DNA of 40,588 bases from JBJKRF01 sp046704785 (GTDB taxonomy: Bacteria > Chloroflexota > Anaerolineae > Anaerolineales > Villigracilaceae). The stretch is from NCBI GenBank assembly GCA_046704785.1, contig JBJKRF010000140.1, positions 1 through 40,588 of the forward strand, read 5' to 3'. How positions within the stretch are numbered: position 1 is the stretch's first letter; the number at the start of each line of letters is the position of its first letter. Shown piece by piece: positions 32,553 to 40,587 of this stretch. The notes under the pieces were generated by a model. That model was not told where the DNA came from, ran no database searches, and saw only the letters and a list, made by a program, of their open reading frames with translations. A program made the translations under genes and the position numbers.

Positions 32553-33713
32553 TCAGAACAGGGCGGGTTGGTAAGGGGTGCGTTGTCCATCGAATAAGAG
32601 AAATGGCGCTGCCCGCGTCGATTGGATGCCCAAGCGGCGCAGGACGCTCAGGTCACGCAGAGTTCCCTGGCGGCGGGCCTGGAGAATAGACTCCACAGCG
32701 TGTAGGCCGATGCCGGGGACACGCAGCAGTTCGTGGCGTTCGGCTTTGTTGATCTCCAAAGGGTGTTCTCCTAAATTGGTCTGGGCCCAGGCCAATTTGG
32801 GGTCTGCGGACAGCGGCAACTGGCCGTCAGTGCCGAAGGGGAGCTCCTCCAGCCCGAATCCGTAGTCGCGCAAAAGGAAGGATGCCTCGTATAGACGTTG
32901 TTCGCGTAGCGGGTCGACGGCGGGTTTATTCTCTAGGGGCGTGTCGGCGATGGGGTGGAAGGCCGAAAAATAGGCGCGTTTCAACCGGACGTTGCGGTGC
33001 AGCCAGTCGGTCATGGTCAATAATTCCAGGTCCGATTCGTCGGCTCCACCTGCCACGAACTGCGTCACCGTGGAGGGCCAGCGCCCGTTCCAACTCTTGG
33101 CGGGCGGTACCGAGCGGCGGATTTCGTCCACCCAGCGTAGCGGACGCAGTAGTTCTTCCATGAAGATTTTGTGTGGAGCCAGGTGGGCCAGACGTTCGGT
33201 GTTGGGGGCCTCCAGGTTGACGGAAACCCGGTCGGCGAGTTGTATGGCGCGTTCCACCTGGGCTTTTTCGGCGCCCGGCATCACTTTGAGATGGATGTAG
33301 CCGCGAAAGCCGAATTTGTTGCGCAGGATGTCGGCGGTATCGAGCAGTTTGTCCTGCGTGCGAATTCCGCCCCCGGCGATTCCGGAACTCAGGAAAATGC
33401 CCTCGGCTGCGCCAGCGTGCTGGAGCGTCATGAACAGGGAAGCGAACTCGTCCGGCTTGAACGTGGCGCGCCGAAAATTCCGTCCGGCGCGGAAAGGGCA
33501 GTAGAAACAATCGCGCTCGCAGGCGGAGGTCAATAGCGTCTTGAGCAGCTTGAGGCTACCTCTGTTGGGCATTTGTGCCTTATGGACGAAGAGGATCTCG
33601 GCGCGTTGTGGCAGAATTCCTTCTTGCGGCGTGAAACAGCCGGGGCGGTGTTCGACATCCGGCTCGAGGCTCATTTGTTCTGAAAGCAGTTTCAGGCGCG
33701 AAAGGACATCCAT
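32553..33713 (-). CDS. Putative DNA-modification/repair radical SAM protein with C-terminal HhH
   Basis: About 386 aa. The radical SAM cluster is CERDCFYC (Cys65, Cys69, Cys72), followed by PFRAGRNFRR, LSSGIAGGGIRTQDKLL and VSVNLEAP. The C-terminus has a helix-hairpin-helix with LLRVPGIGLHAVESIL, typical of DNA-binding. I recognise the layout of TIGR03916-type proteins, which are often next to a uracil-DNA-glycosylase-like gene. No such gene is visible next to it here. The start at 33713 is chosen because a promoter ends 6 nt before it, so the transcript would be leaderless. Confidence 0.82.
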   Translation of the reverse strand: MDVLSRLKLLSEQMSLEPDVEHRPGCFTPQEGILPQRAEILFVHKAQMPNRGSLKLLKTLLTSACERDCFYCPFRAGRNFRRATFKPDEFASLFMTLQHAGAAEGIFLSSGIAGGGIRTQDKLLDTADILRNKFGFRGYIHLKVMPGAEKAQVERAIQLADRVSVNLEAPNTERLAHLAPHKIFMEELLRPLRWVDEIRRSVPPAKSWNGRWPSTVTQFVAGGADESDLELLTMTDWLHRNVRLKRAYFSAFHPIADTPLENKPAVDPLREQRLYEASFLLRDYGFGLEELPFGTDGQLPLSADPKLAWAQTNLGEHPLEINKAERHELLRVPGIGLHAVESILQARRQGTLRDLSVLRRLGIQSTRAAPFLLFDGQRTPYQPALF

Positions 33714-33719
33714 GCTTGA

Positions 33720-33748
33720 ATTATAGAACAAATATTCTTGTTGTGCAA
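33720..33748 (-). promoter_or_regulatory. Leaderless promoter of the radical SAM gene
   Basis: TTGCAC (33748-33743), 17-nt spacer and perfect TATAAT (33725-33720) on the minus strand, 6 nt before the ATG at 33713. Confidence 0.8.
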
Positions 33749-33865
33749 GCTTTTTGGATGCGTATCTTCAGCGAATATCCTGCCAGAGTCTGTGCTCTAT
33801 CCCTGCGCAAAAAACTTTTCTGCACGGTAGAATTAAGGGATAATTCATTTGAAAAGGAGTCAATC

Positions 33866-34630
33866 ATGAACGAGCCAGTTGAAAGCAAGCGAAGCAGACC
33901 CTGGTTGTGGTGGGTGTTGGGTGGGGCAGCGGTGTTGATTGTGTGTTGCGTTGGCGTTTTGGCGGTAGGGGGAGCGCTGATGATGTTTGGTAATTATAGA
34001 GCGGCCAACGTTTTCAATCTGGGAAACAATACGCCGACACCAGAAATTCTAGCTACGCCAACTTCTTCAGTAGAGGCAACGCAACCGACTTCCTCGCTCT
34101 ATCCGCAGGCCAAAGGGAATGCTATGGGCGACCCCAATGCGCCGGTCAAGATCGTTGAATACGCCGATTACCAGTGTCCTTTCTGCGCAAGGTTCGAGCA
34201 GATGACACAGCAGCAGTTGATCGAGAACTACATCGCCACCGGAAAAGTGTATTTTGAGTTCCGCTCCATGGGTGAATTTATCGGGCCCGAATCCAAACGT
34301 GCAGCCGAGGCGGCCTATTGCGCCGGCGACCAAGGTCAATTCTGGGAATATCACGATATGTTGTTCAGCAATCAGGGAAGCGAAAACAGTGGCGCTTTTT
34401 CCGATGACCACTTGCAGGCCTTCGCCGGTAATTTGGGGTTGGATATGAACCAATTTAACACCTGTCTTTCCAGTGGAAAATATTCAAGCCGGGTCGATCA
34501 GGATGGCACCGATGGCCAGGCAGCCGGCGTGCAGGGCACGCCCTCCTTTGTCATCAACGGGCAACTCGCCATCCGGGGCGCACAGCCCTATGACGCGTTT
34601 GCCAGCGCGATCGACGCCTTGCTGAAATAA
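33866..34630 (+). CDS. DsbA-like thioredoxin, membrane-anchored
   Basis: 254 aa from the start at 33866 (AAAGGAG upstream). Charged N-terminus, one membrane span (about 16-40), a Pro/Thr linker, then a DSBA-like thioredoxin domain with active site CPFC (104-107), a typical helical insertion, and the cis-proline loop GTPSFVING. It probably acts as a disulfide oxidase or isomerase on exported proteins. No partner reductase is adjacent. Confidence 0.92.
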   Translation: MNEPVESKRSRPWLWWVLGGAAVLIVCCVGVLAVGGALMMFGNYRAANVFNLGNNTPTPEILATPTSSVEATQPTSSLYPQAKGNAMGDPNAPVKIVEYADYQCPFCARFEQMTQQQLIENYIATGKVYFEFRSMGEFIGPESKRAAEAAYCAGDQGQFWEYHDMLFSNQGSENSGAFSDDHLQAFAGNLGLDMNQFNTCLSSGKYSSRVDQDGTDGQAAGVQGTPSFVINGQLAIRGAQPYDAFASAIDALLK

Positions 34631-34636
34631 AATACA

Positions 34637-34670
34637 AAGACCCGGTTCGTGTGAGGAACCGGGTCTTATT
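34637..34670. terminator. Bidirectional terminator
   Basis: Perfect 12-bp stem AAGACCCGGTTC/GAACCGGGTCTT, loop of 7 nt. ATTTAG follows on the plus strand, and the minus-strand side is followed by TGTATTTTATTTC. It serves the DsbA-like gene and probably the converging C39-SH3b gene. Confidence 0.8.
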
Positions 34671-34717
34671 TAGGCCCGCAGAGGCATTCCGCGGGACGAA
34701 GGAAGAAGGGTCGCCCG

Positions 34718-35902
34718 TCACAGGGGCAGGACGAACGACGAAGCAACATAGCCCGTATGACCCTCCGGATCACATACTTTGATCCATTGGTTGCGGGCTC
34801 CAATTTTCGGACGTGCGACTTCTGGCGCTTCGAGGACGTTGAGCTTCGTCCCAGCGCTTTCCACTTTGATGATGCTCCCGTTATAGACGGGTTGGTCGCG
34901 CAGATTCAACCCGTAACGTGCCGTTGTTGGCGAGACGCAGACGGCCAACGCTGCGGAGGGGGCTGTTGTTGCCACGGGGCTTGGCACCGAGGCAGCCATT
35001 GCCTGGTTGAGCGCCGCATTCTTGGCGTCTGTATCGCTTAGTACTGTCGCTTTGACCGCCTGTGGAATTTGCAGATACCAAGCCGCCACATAGCCAACGT
35101 GCCCTTCCGGGTCGCGGACGTTGAGCCAGGCGTTATTGATGCCAACTTTGGCGGTCGTGTCACTTTCTGATTCCAGAGAGGCCAGCCAAACGCCCGACGC
35201 CTCGCTTGCCATCAGGCTTCCGCCGATGGACGCAACGTCGCGCAGGTGCAGGCCGCTGTCGTACAACCCGGCGACTACCTGGACGAGCATGCTGGCGTCG
35301 TCCATGGCGGGTTTCGTTGTCTCGGTGACGTAAGGGATGTTGGAAGAACTGTCTGCTGCCGTGGCGCTGTCTGCATCTGCGACTTGGTAGAAGATAATGG
35401 CGCTGATGGCCTGTGTAAGCGGTTTTCCGTAGCCGTACCGCGTGCTCAGCAGTGTATCGCTGCTGTCCGATGGATAGGGCCATGGATCGAGCATCAGATA
35501 GTCGTCCTCTTTTTTGGCGTACAAAACTACCCAATGGTTTTGTAATCCCGGCGCCGGGGAACTGTCCACTTCGACGATTACCGGCTGGTTGTTGTCCAGC
35601 GCCGCGTCGATTTGCGCCAGAGGCGCCGGACTATTTTCACACATGAGGATGTTCTTGTAAGTGGCTTCGGGATGCAGTTTGTTGACCACGTACCAGGCGA
35701 TCATGGCCCCGTCGAAACCGCCGGCCTCTTTGAGCTTGTCATTCAAGCTGGCGGGAGTCTCCGTCAGGCTAAAGCCACTCAACAACATGGCGACGCTGGT
35801 CAAGGCACAACCAGATGAGCCAATTGTCAGGTTACTGGTTCCAAGCAAGGTATTCTTCCATTGGGGATCACGCTGTGAGTAGTGTGTGATTTTAAATGAC
35901 AT
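34718..35902 (-). CDS. C39-like peptidase domain with two SH3b-like domains
   Basis: 394 aa. The N-terminus (about 1-160) has the C39_2-like papain fold: YSQRDPQWKN, catalytic Cys32 in SGCALTSVAML, His123 in NHWVVLY and Asp139 in MLDPWPY. Two SH3b-like modules follow, near 215-285 (LHLRDVAS... LNVRDPEGHVGYVAAWYL) and 325-394 (LNLRDQPV... GHTGYVASSFVLPL), separated by an Ala/Ser linker. No signal peptide or membrane span is visible, so if it acts on the cell wall it needs another exit route. Function is uncertain. GAGGA precedes the start. Confidence 0.78.
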   Translation of the reverse strand: MSFKITHYSQRDPQWKNTLLGTSNLTIGSSGCALTSVAMLLSGFSLTETPASLNDKLKEAGGFDGAMIAWYVVNKLHPEATYKNILMCENSPAPLAQIDAALDNNQPVIVEVDSSPAPGLQNHWVVLYAKKEDDYLMLDPWPYPSDSSDTLLSTRYGYGKPLTQAISAIIFYQVADADSATAADSSSNIPYVTETTKPAMDDASMLVQVVAGLYDSGLHLRDVASIGGSLMASEASGVWLASLESESDTTAKVGINNAWLNVRDPEGHVGYVAAWYLQIPQAVKATVLSDTDAKNAALNQAMAASVPSPVATTAPSAALAVCVSPTTARYGLNLRDQPVYNGSIIKVESAGTKLNVLEAPEVARPKIGARNQWIKVCDPEGHTGYVASSFVLPL

Positions 35903-36076
35903 CGTGTTTCCTCAAGAACTTTCTCCATGTGCCGCGTTTTCAATCATGCCTTGGAATGCTTAGCGCTGAATTAATCGATGATGAAAGCCGGGTGAGCTAA
36001 TCTTTAAGATTACTTTATCTTGCTCTCTCAGAGATTCTTTATCGGAAATCTCAGGGAATATCCTTTGTGATTTGCT

Positions 36077-36111
36077 GGTTCTCTAGGATTTCCGTGGTGT
36101 TGAATAGAGTT
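36077..36111 (+). repeat. Dispersed hairpin repeat, truncated copy C
   Basis: GGTTCTCTAGGATTTCCGTG matches copy A (8627) except for one missing T. The sequence then continues GTGTTGAATAGAGTT into the G-run at 36112. In the other copies this is where the G-rich hairpin starts, so the copy is cut off by the junction. Confidence 0.6.
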
Positions 36112-36154
36112 GGGGGGGGGGGGGGGGGGGGGGGGGGGGCGGGCCCCCCCCCCC
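36112..36154. other. Homopolymer junction, probable chimeric assembly join
   Basis: 28 G (36112-36139), C, three G, then 11 C (36144-36154). Base composition, codon use and gene content change across it. Poly-G read ends from two-colour sequencing, joined to the reverse complement of another such end, would give exactly this G-run to C-run form. I do not regard it as a natural element. Confidence 0.85.
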
Positions 36155-36159
36155 ACCGC

Positions 36160-37293
36160 TCACGCCTGCGCCGGCGGCTCGCCGGGCAGCATCTCCCGGA
36201 AGGCTTCTCCGTAGAGGTGCCAGACCGTGACGAAGAGTGCGGCCACGATGGGACCGACGATGAAGCCCGACATCCCGAAGAGCATGATCCCGCCGAGGGT
36301 GCTCAACAGCACCATGAGGTCGGACATCTTCGTGTCCCGGCCCACCAGGACCGGTCTCAGGAAGTTGTCGATGCTGCTCACGCCGATCCCGCACCAGGCG
36401 AGGAGGGCGAGGCCGGCTCCGACGTGTCCGGTAACCAGCAGGTAGAGCACGGCCGGAGCCCACACCAGCAGCGATCCGATGGCCGGGATCATCGAGACGA
36501 CGATCGTCACGGTGCCCCAGAAGGCCGCACTCGGAACCCCCGTGATCCAGAGGCCGAGCCCCGTCGCCGTACCCTGCACCACGCCGATGAGGAGGGAGCC
36601 CTTGAGCGTGGCACGGGCCACGGAGGTGAACTTCTCCAGAAGACGTGCTTCGTCCTCGGCCGAGAGCGGGATGTAGTACAGGACCCATCTCAGCATCTCC
36701 GCGCCACGTACCAGGAAGAAGTACATGGCGTAGTGCATGATGAAGAGCTGGAAGAGGAAGCCGACCGTGCCCCGCGTGACGCTGGCGAGCCCGTTGACGA
36801 GGAACGAGCCGACCTTGGAGGCCACCTCCCCGGCCTTCGCGCCCACCTGCTCGCTCGTCGGCAGGAGCCGACGCACTCCGGGGATGTGGTCCATCAAGGG
36901 CATGTGCCGCAGATGCTGATCGAGCCGGTCCATCTGCGAGATCTGGCGCTCGATCCAGGGACCGGCGGCCTGGCTCACGTCCACGGCCTGCTTCGCCACC
37001 AGCCCGAAGAACGCGAGGAGCGGCAGGACCACGATCAGGAGGATGAACAGGAGCGTGGTCAGCGAGGCCAGCCTGCGCCGTCCCCCGAAGCGCCGCTGGA
37101 TCCGCTCGCGCACCGGGTGCACCATCCCCGAGAAGATCGCCGCCAGGAGGATCGCCATCAGGAACTGACGGATCATGAACAGGAAGAGGAGCGTGATCAG
37201 CACGGTCAGTGCCATCAAGAACCCCTTCCTGAGGCGATCGGACGCCGGCGTCTCCAGAGGCGGGCCGGTAGGTACCTCCTCGTGCGGACTCAC
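36160..37293 (-). CDS. AI-2E family transporter (PerM/TqsA-like)
   Basis: 377-aa permease. Charged N-terminus, paired spans FLMALTVLITLLFLFMIRQFLMAILLAAIF, then LTTLLFILLIVVLPLLAFFGLV, an extracytoplasmic-helical middle, and the conserved C-terminal half (IPAIGSLLVWAPAVLYLL, GVSSIDNFLRPVLVG, TLGGIMLFGMSGFIVGPIV). The family includes autoinducer-2 exporters and Na+/H+ antiporters, so the substrate cannot be assigned. Its start overlaps the upstream GGDEF gene as ATGA. Belongs to the right-hand, high-GC piece. Confidence 0.9.
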   Translation of the reverse strand: MSPHEEVPTGPPLETPASDRLRKGFLMALTVLITLLFLFMIRQFLMAILLAAIFSGMVHPVRERIQRRFGGRRRLASLTTLLFILLIVVLPLLAFFGLVAKQAVDVSQAAGPWIERQISQMDRLDQHLRHMPLMDHIPGVRRLLPTSEQVGAKAGEVASKVGSFLVNGLASVTRGTVGFLFQLFIMHYAMYFFLVRGAEMLRWVLYYIPLSAEDEARLLEKFTSVARATLKGSLLIGVVQGTATGLGLWITGVPSAAFWGTVTIVVSMIPAIGSLLVWAPAVLYLLVTGHVGAGLALLAWCGIGVSSIDNFLRPVLVGRDTKMSDLMVLLSTLGGIMLFGMSGFIVGPIVAALFVTVWHLYGEAFREMLPGEPPAQA

Positions 37294-37748
37294 GCCACTC
37301 CGATCTCCGCGCCGCCCCCGGCGGCCCGTGCCCGCTCCAGCGCCCCCTCCGCGGCGTCCAGAAGCTGGGGCGGCTCCTTGAGCTCTTCATGGTAGGCCGC
37401 CAACGCGATGGCGAATGTCGTGCCAGGCACCTCGCCGAGCAGGCTGGCGACCCGATCGGCCGCGATGCGCGCCCCGTGCTGGTTGCAGCCGAGCAGGAGC
37501 GTGACGAACCGGCCGTCACCCAGATGGGCGAGCAGGTCGGAGCTCCGGGTCGATGAAGCCAGACGGCGGGCGGCCGCCACGAAGGAAGACTCGTCGGAGG
37601 CGTCGATCTGCATCATCATCAGGGCCAGCGGGACCCCTCTGTCGGCGCCGAAGAAGAGAAAGCGATAGACTGTCTCGAACTGGAGTCGGTTGGGGAGGCC
37701 GGTCCGCCCGTCGGTCAGGACCGGATGCCCCGTCCCCACTGAAGCCAT
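37290..37748 (-). CDS. Degenerate GGDEF-domain protein
   Basis: 152 aa. DGRTGLPNRLQFE near the N-terminus is the DxLTGLPNR hallmark of GGDEF domains. The active-site GGDEF itself is replaced by LGDGRF, so diguanylate cyclase activity is unlikely. It could bind GTP or c-di-GMP, or act as a regulator. AAGGAG lies 7 nt before the start. Overlaps the permease gene by 4 nt, suggesting a two-gene operon. Confidence 0.75.
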   Translation of the reverse strand: MASVGTGHPVLTDGRTGLPNRLQFETVYRFLFFGADRGVPLALMMMQIDASDESSFVAAARRLASSTRSSDLLAHLGDGRFVTLLLGCNQHGARIAADRVASLLGEVPGTTFAIALAAYHEELKEPPQLLDAAEGALERARAAGGGAEIGVA

Positions 37749-37910
37749 CGGATTGCTCCTTCAAGGATGACCACCAATGATGAGGCCCCCTGGACCGACG
37801 CGCCACACCGTCGGTTCCGCGGCTTCCCGCGGCTCATGCGCGGGGACCTTTTTCACTGGATTCGCGCTATCGTATCCGTTCCAACCGATCCAACCTCACG
37901 GAGTCTGTCA

Positions 37911-39140
37911 TTGAGAACCCTGGTACGTCCGATCGTCACCCTCGCGCTCTTCGCCCTGCTGTCCGTTTCGGCCACGGGCCTCTCGGCCCAGGATGAGCCG
38001 CCCGCGGGAATGGCGGCGGTGGAGCTGGCCCGCTCGCGAGCGTGCGTCCGGCCGCTTTCGCGCCTGCAGGCGCTCGACAACACGATGCAGCCCCAGGTGA
38101 GGCGCTTCAACCGTCTCGACTCCATCGCGGAAGCGGTCGCGCTGGAGGACACGTCGATCGTCGCGTCGCTGAACGCGAAGGACTCCGTGGAGGCTCGTGT
38201 CCGCAGGTGGTTCCACAGCGATCAGGATCTCGCTCGCCGCATCGTGGAGACGAACAGCGACTCGCTCCGGACCGTGAGACAGACGGGCCGCGACACGATC
38301 AAGGCCGTGCTCCAGCGGGCGATGGCCGGCGTGCAGGCCACCGCGCGCGCGAAGGCCGACAGTGCCCACGCCGATTCCGTCCAGGTAGCCGCGGCACCGT
38401 GCGCCGGCATGGTCTTCGTGCGAAGTGCGGTGCGGCAGGCGTGTCAGGGCATCTCCAGCACGCTGTGCCGGGTCGCCGCGGCCGACAGCGCCCGGCCGGG
38501 CGATCCCTTCCAGTTCGTCGACAGCGCGAACGACCTCTGGAACATCCAGCAGTTCCTGCCCTGGAGCGACCCGACGCCCGTGCAGGTCAACCCGGGGGGA
38601 GGCCTCGGGGGGGCGAGAACCCAGGCGAGCTCACGCCGAGGCAACATCATCGTCGTGGTCGCGGTCCAGCCGGTCCTGCGTCCGACGTCCGGCCTCGACA
38701 GTGCCCAGGTAGAGCAGGCGCACGCCGTCCTCGATTCTCTGGGCTTCACGTTCGACGTGCCCGGGTTCGCGATGACGCCGGCGCTGATGCTGGAGGCGAA
38801 CCTCCCGCATCCGATCGGAGGTGAGACCACTTATCTGCTGCACTTCGGCGACCTGGGGAAGGCCGACATCATCTGGAGCGGCAATGCCGACACCGGGAAA
38901 CCGATCCGGATCATGACGCCTCTGACCCCCGAGATCCTGAAGAAGCTGGAGGCCGGGACGCCGATGGGCTTTTCCGCGGTCAAGATCCCGAAGGAGGCGA
39001 ACGCCAAGGCCATTCCCGTCTTCACCATCGGGGTCATCCAGGTCAACGAGGCCCAGGCCGTGTCGTCGCTCGCCGACTACATGTCCAAGCAGCTCGGGGA
39101 GGACCTGAAGAAGCTGGTCGCGAGCCAGAAGAGCGGCTGA
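37911..39140 (+). CDS. Secreted protein of unknown function
   Basis: About 409 aa from a TTG start at 37911 with GGAG 7 nt before it. From this start the N-terminus is a good signal peptide (positively charged, then IVTLALFALLSVSATG, cleavage probably after LSA). An ATG-started frame from 37767 would bury this signal. The mature part is Ala/Asp/Arg-rich and helical (residues about 30-160), then a C-terminal part with GNIIVVVAVQPVL and a beta-rich end (TTYLLHFGDLGKADIIW, IPVFTIGVIQVNE). No family recognised. It lies in the high-GC piece. Confidence 0.75.
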   Translation: MRTLVRPIVTLALFALLSVSATGLSAQDEPPAGMAAVELARSRACVRPLSRLQALDNTMQPQVRRFNRLDSIAEAVALEDTSIVASLNAKDSVEARVRRWFHSDQDLARRIVETNSDSLRTVRQTGRDTIKAVLQRAMAGVQATARAKADSAHADSVQVAAAPCAGMVFVRSAVRQACQGISSTLCRVAAADSARPGDPFQFVDSANDLWNIQQFLPWSDPTPVQVNPGGGLGGARTQASSRRGNIIVVVAVQPVLRPTSGLDSAQVEQAHAVLDSLGFTFDVPGFAMTPALMLEANLPHPIGGETTYLLHFGDLGKADIIWSGNADTGKPIRIMTPLTPEILKKLEAGTPMGFSAVKIPKEANAKAIPVFTIGVIQVNEAQAVSSLADYMSKQLGEDLKKLVASQKSG

Positions 39141-39148
39141 GCCGTCCC

Positions 39149-40063
39149 ATGGAGGGCAAGGGCAGGGGACGCGGCGCCGCCGCGACGGGGCCGACGCCCT
39201 CGCTGCCCGACGACCTGGATGCCTGGCTGGCCGCTTCGGAGTCCGACGTGCCCGATCTCCGCCCGGAGGCGGCCAAGACCATCGTCTGGGCGACGGAGGG
39301 CGTGCGCGAGCGCACCGCCCTCGCGGTGGTCTACATCCACGGCTTCAGCGCGGACCGCCACGAGGTCGAGCCGCTCCCGCGCATGGTGGCCGAGCGGCTG
39401 GGCGCCAACCTGTTCTACACCCGCCTGAGCGGACACGGGAGGGACGGTGCGGCCTTGGCGCGGGCCACGGCGGCCGACTGGCTCCACGATACCGACGAGG
39501 CCCTGGAGATCGGATCTCGCCTCGGGGGGCGGGTCGTGCTCATGGGAACGTCCACGGGCGGGTCGCTCGCAGTTTGGGCGGCCGCCCAGCCTCGGTGGAG
39601 GAGCGCGCTCGCCGCGCTCGTGCTCGTCTCGCCCAACTTCGGGCTCCGCCATCCGCTGGCTCCGCTGCTCACGTGGCCCGGCGGTCGCCTCGTGGCCCGG
39701 ATGCTGGTCGGAAGGGAGCGTCGGTTCGAGCCGGAGAACGAGCGCCAGGCGCGCCACTGGACGACCTGCTATCCCTCCTCGGCGCTGCTGCCCCTGATGG
39801 CCCTGGTCCACGACGTGCGCGCGCTCCCCTTCGAGACCGTGACCGTGCCGGTGTTCGTCGCCTACTCGGAGCAGGACCAGGTGGTCGATCCGCGCGCGAC
39901 CCGCGCCGCGCTCGCCCGGTTCGGCTCGTCGGAGGTCAGCCTGCACGTCGTGGAGGGGGACGGCGATCCGAGCCATCACGTGCTGGCCGGGGACATCCTC
40001 TCGCCCTCCACCACGCGGCCCCTCGCCCGGCAGATCCTGACATTTCTGGAGCGTAACCGATGA
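39149..40063 (+). CDS. Alpha/beta hydrolase
   Basis: 304 aa. Oxyanion HG in VVYIHGFSADRHE, nucleophile elbow GTSTGGS, acid in YSEQDQVVDP and histidine in DPSHHVLAGD. The order is that of the monoacylglycerol-lipase/carboxylesterase group. No signal peptide is evident. It starts 8 nt after the secreted protein and its stop overlaps the next start as ATGA, so the three plus-strand genes may form an operon. Substrate unknown. Confidence 0.85.
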   Translation: MEGKGRGRGAAATGPTPSLPDDLDAWLAASESDVPDLRPEAAKTIVWATEGVRERTALAVVYIHGFSADRHEVEPLPRMVAERLGANLFYTRLSGHGRDGAALARATAADWLHDTDEALEIGSRLGGRVVLMGTSTGGSLAVWAAAQPRWRSALAALVLVSPNFGLRHPLAPLLTWPGGRLVARMLVGRERRFEPENERQARHWTTCYPSSALLPLMALVHDVRALPFETVTVPVFVAYSEQDQVVDPRATRAALARFGSSEVSLHVVEGDGDPSHHVLAGDILSPSTTRPLARQILTFLERNR

Positions 40064-40587
40064 GTGAGAGCCCCGACCCGCTGCTGGCGGACGGAACCCG
40101 TCCCGCGACCCCCGACGAACTGCTCGAGGTCCTGGCCGGGCTGGGGATCGACGCGACCACCGTGCACCATCCGCCCGTCTTCACGGTGGAGGAGGCGAAG
40201 GCTCTGCGCGGGGAGCTACCCGGAGCGCACACCAAGAACCTCTTCGTGCGCGACAAGAAGGGAGCCATGTGCCTGGTGGTGGCCCGCGAGGACTGCCCTG
40301 TCGACCTGTCCGCCCTGGCCGGAACGCTGGGCATGAAACGCCTCTCGTTCGGGAGCCGCGAGCGGCTGATGAAGTACCTGGGTGTCATTCCGGGCGCGGT
40401 GACCCCGTTCGGGGTCGTCAACGACCACGGGGGCGAGGTGTCGGTCGCGCTCGATGCGGGCCTCCGGGACTACGACTTCTGGAGCTTCCACCCGCTCGAC
40501 AACGCCATGACGACGACGCTGCGGCCCGACGAGATGCTGCGGTTCCTCGAGGCGGTGGGGCACCCACCGACCTGGGTGGAGCTGTAG
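40060..40587 (+). CDS. YbaK/ProX-type aminoacyl-tRNA deacylase
   Basis: 175 aa, complete, ending 1 nt before the window end. The YbaK/EbsC fold is seen from VHHPPVFTVEEAKALRGELPGAHTKNLFVRDKKG through LGVIPGAVTPFGVVND to FHPLDNAMTTTL. The family edits Ala-tRNA(Pro) and similar mischarged tRNAs. The GAHTKNLFVRDKKG and PGAVTPFG motifs favour the ProX/PrdX type. It overlaps the hydrolase gene by 4 nt. Confidence 0.9.
   Translation: MSESPDPLLADGTRPATPDELLEVLAGLGIDATTVHHPPVFTVEEAKALRGELPGAHTKNLFVRDKKGAMCLVVAREDCPVDLSALAGTLGMKRLSFGSRERLMKYLGVIPGAVTPFGVVNDHGGEVSVALDAGLRDYDFWSFHPLDNAMTTTLRPDEMLRFLEAVGHPPTWVEL

Noticed and set aside
36112..36154. Natural G-quadruplex, replication origin or recombination site
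   Set aside because: A perfect G28 next to C11 with a switch of genome type on either side is better explained as a sequencing/assembly artefact.
36067..37519. Long plus-strand and minus-strand ORFs (442 and 478 codons) over the permease gene
   Set aside because: They cross the homopolymer run, have Arg/Pro/His-rich low-complexity translations, and are frame shadows caused by high GC. The AI-2E frame is clearly real.
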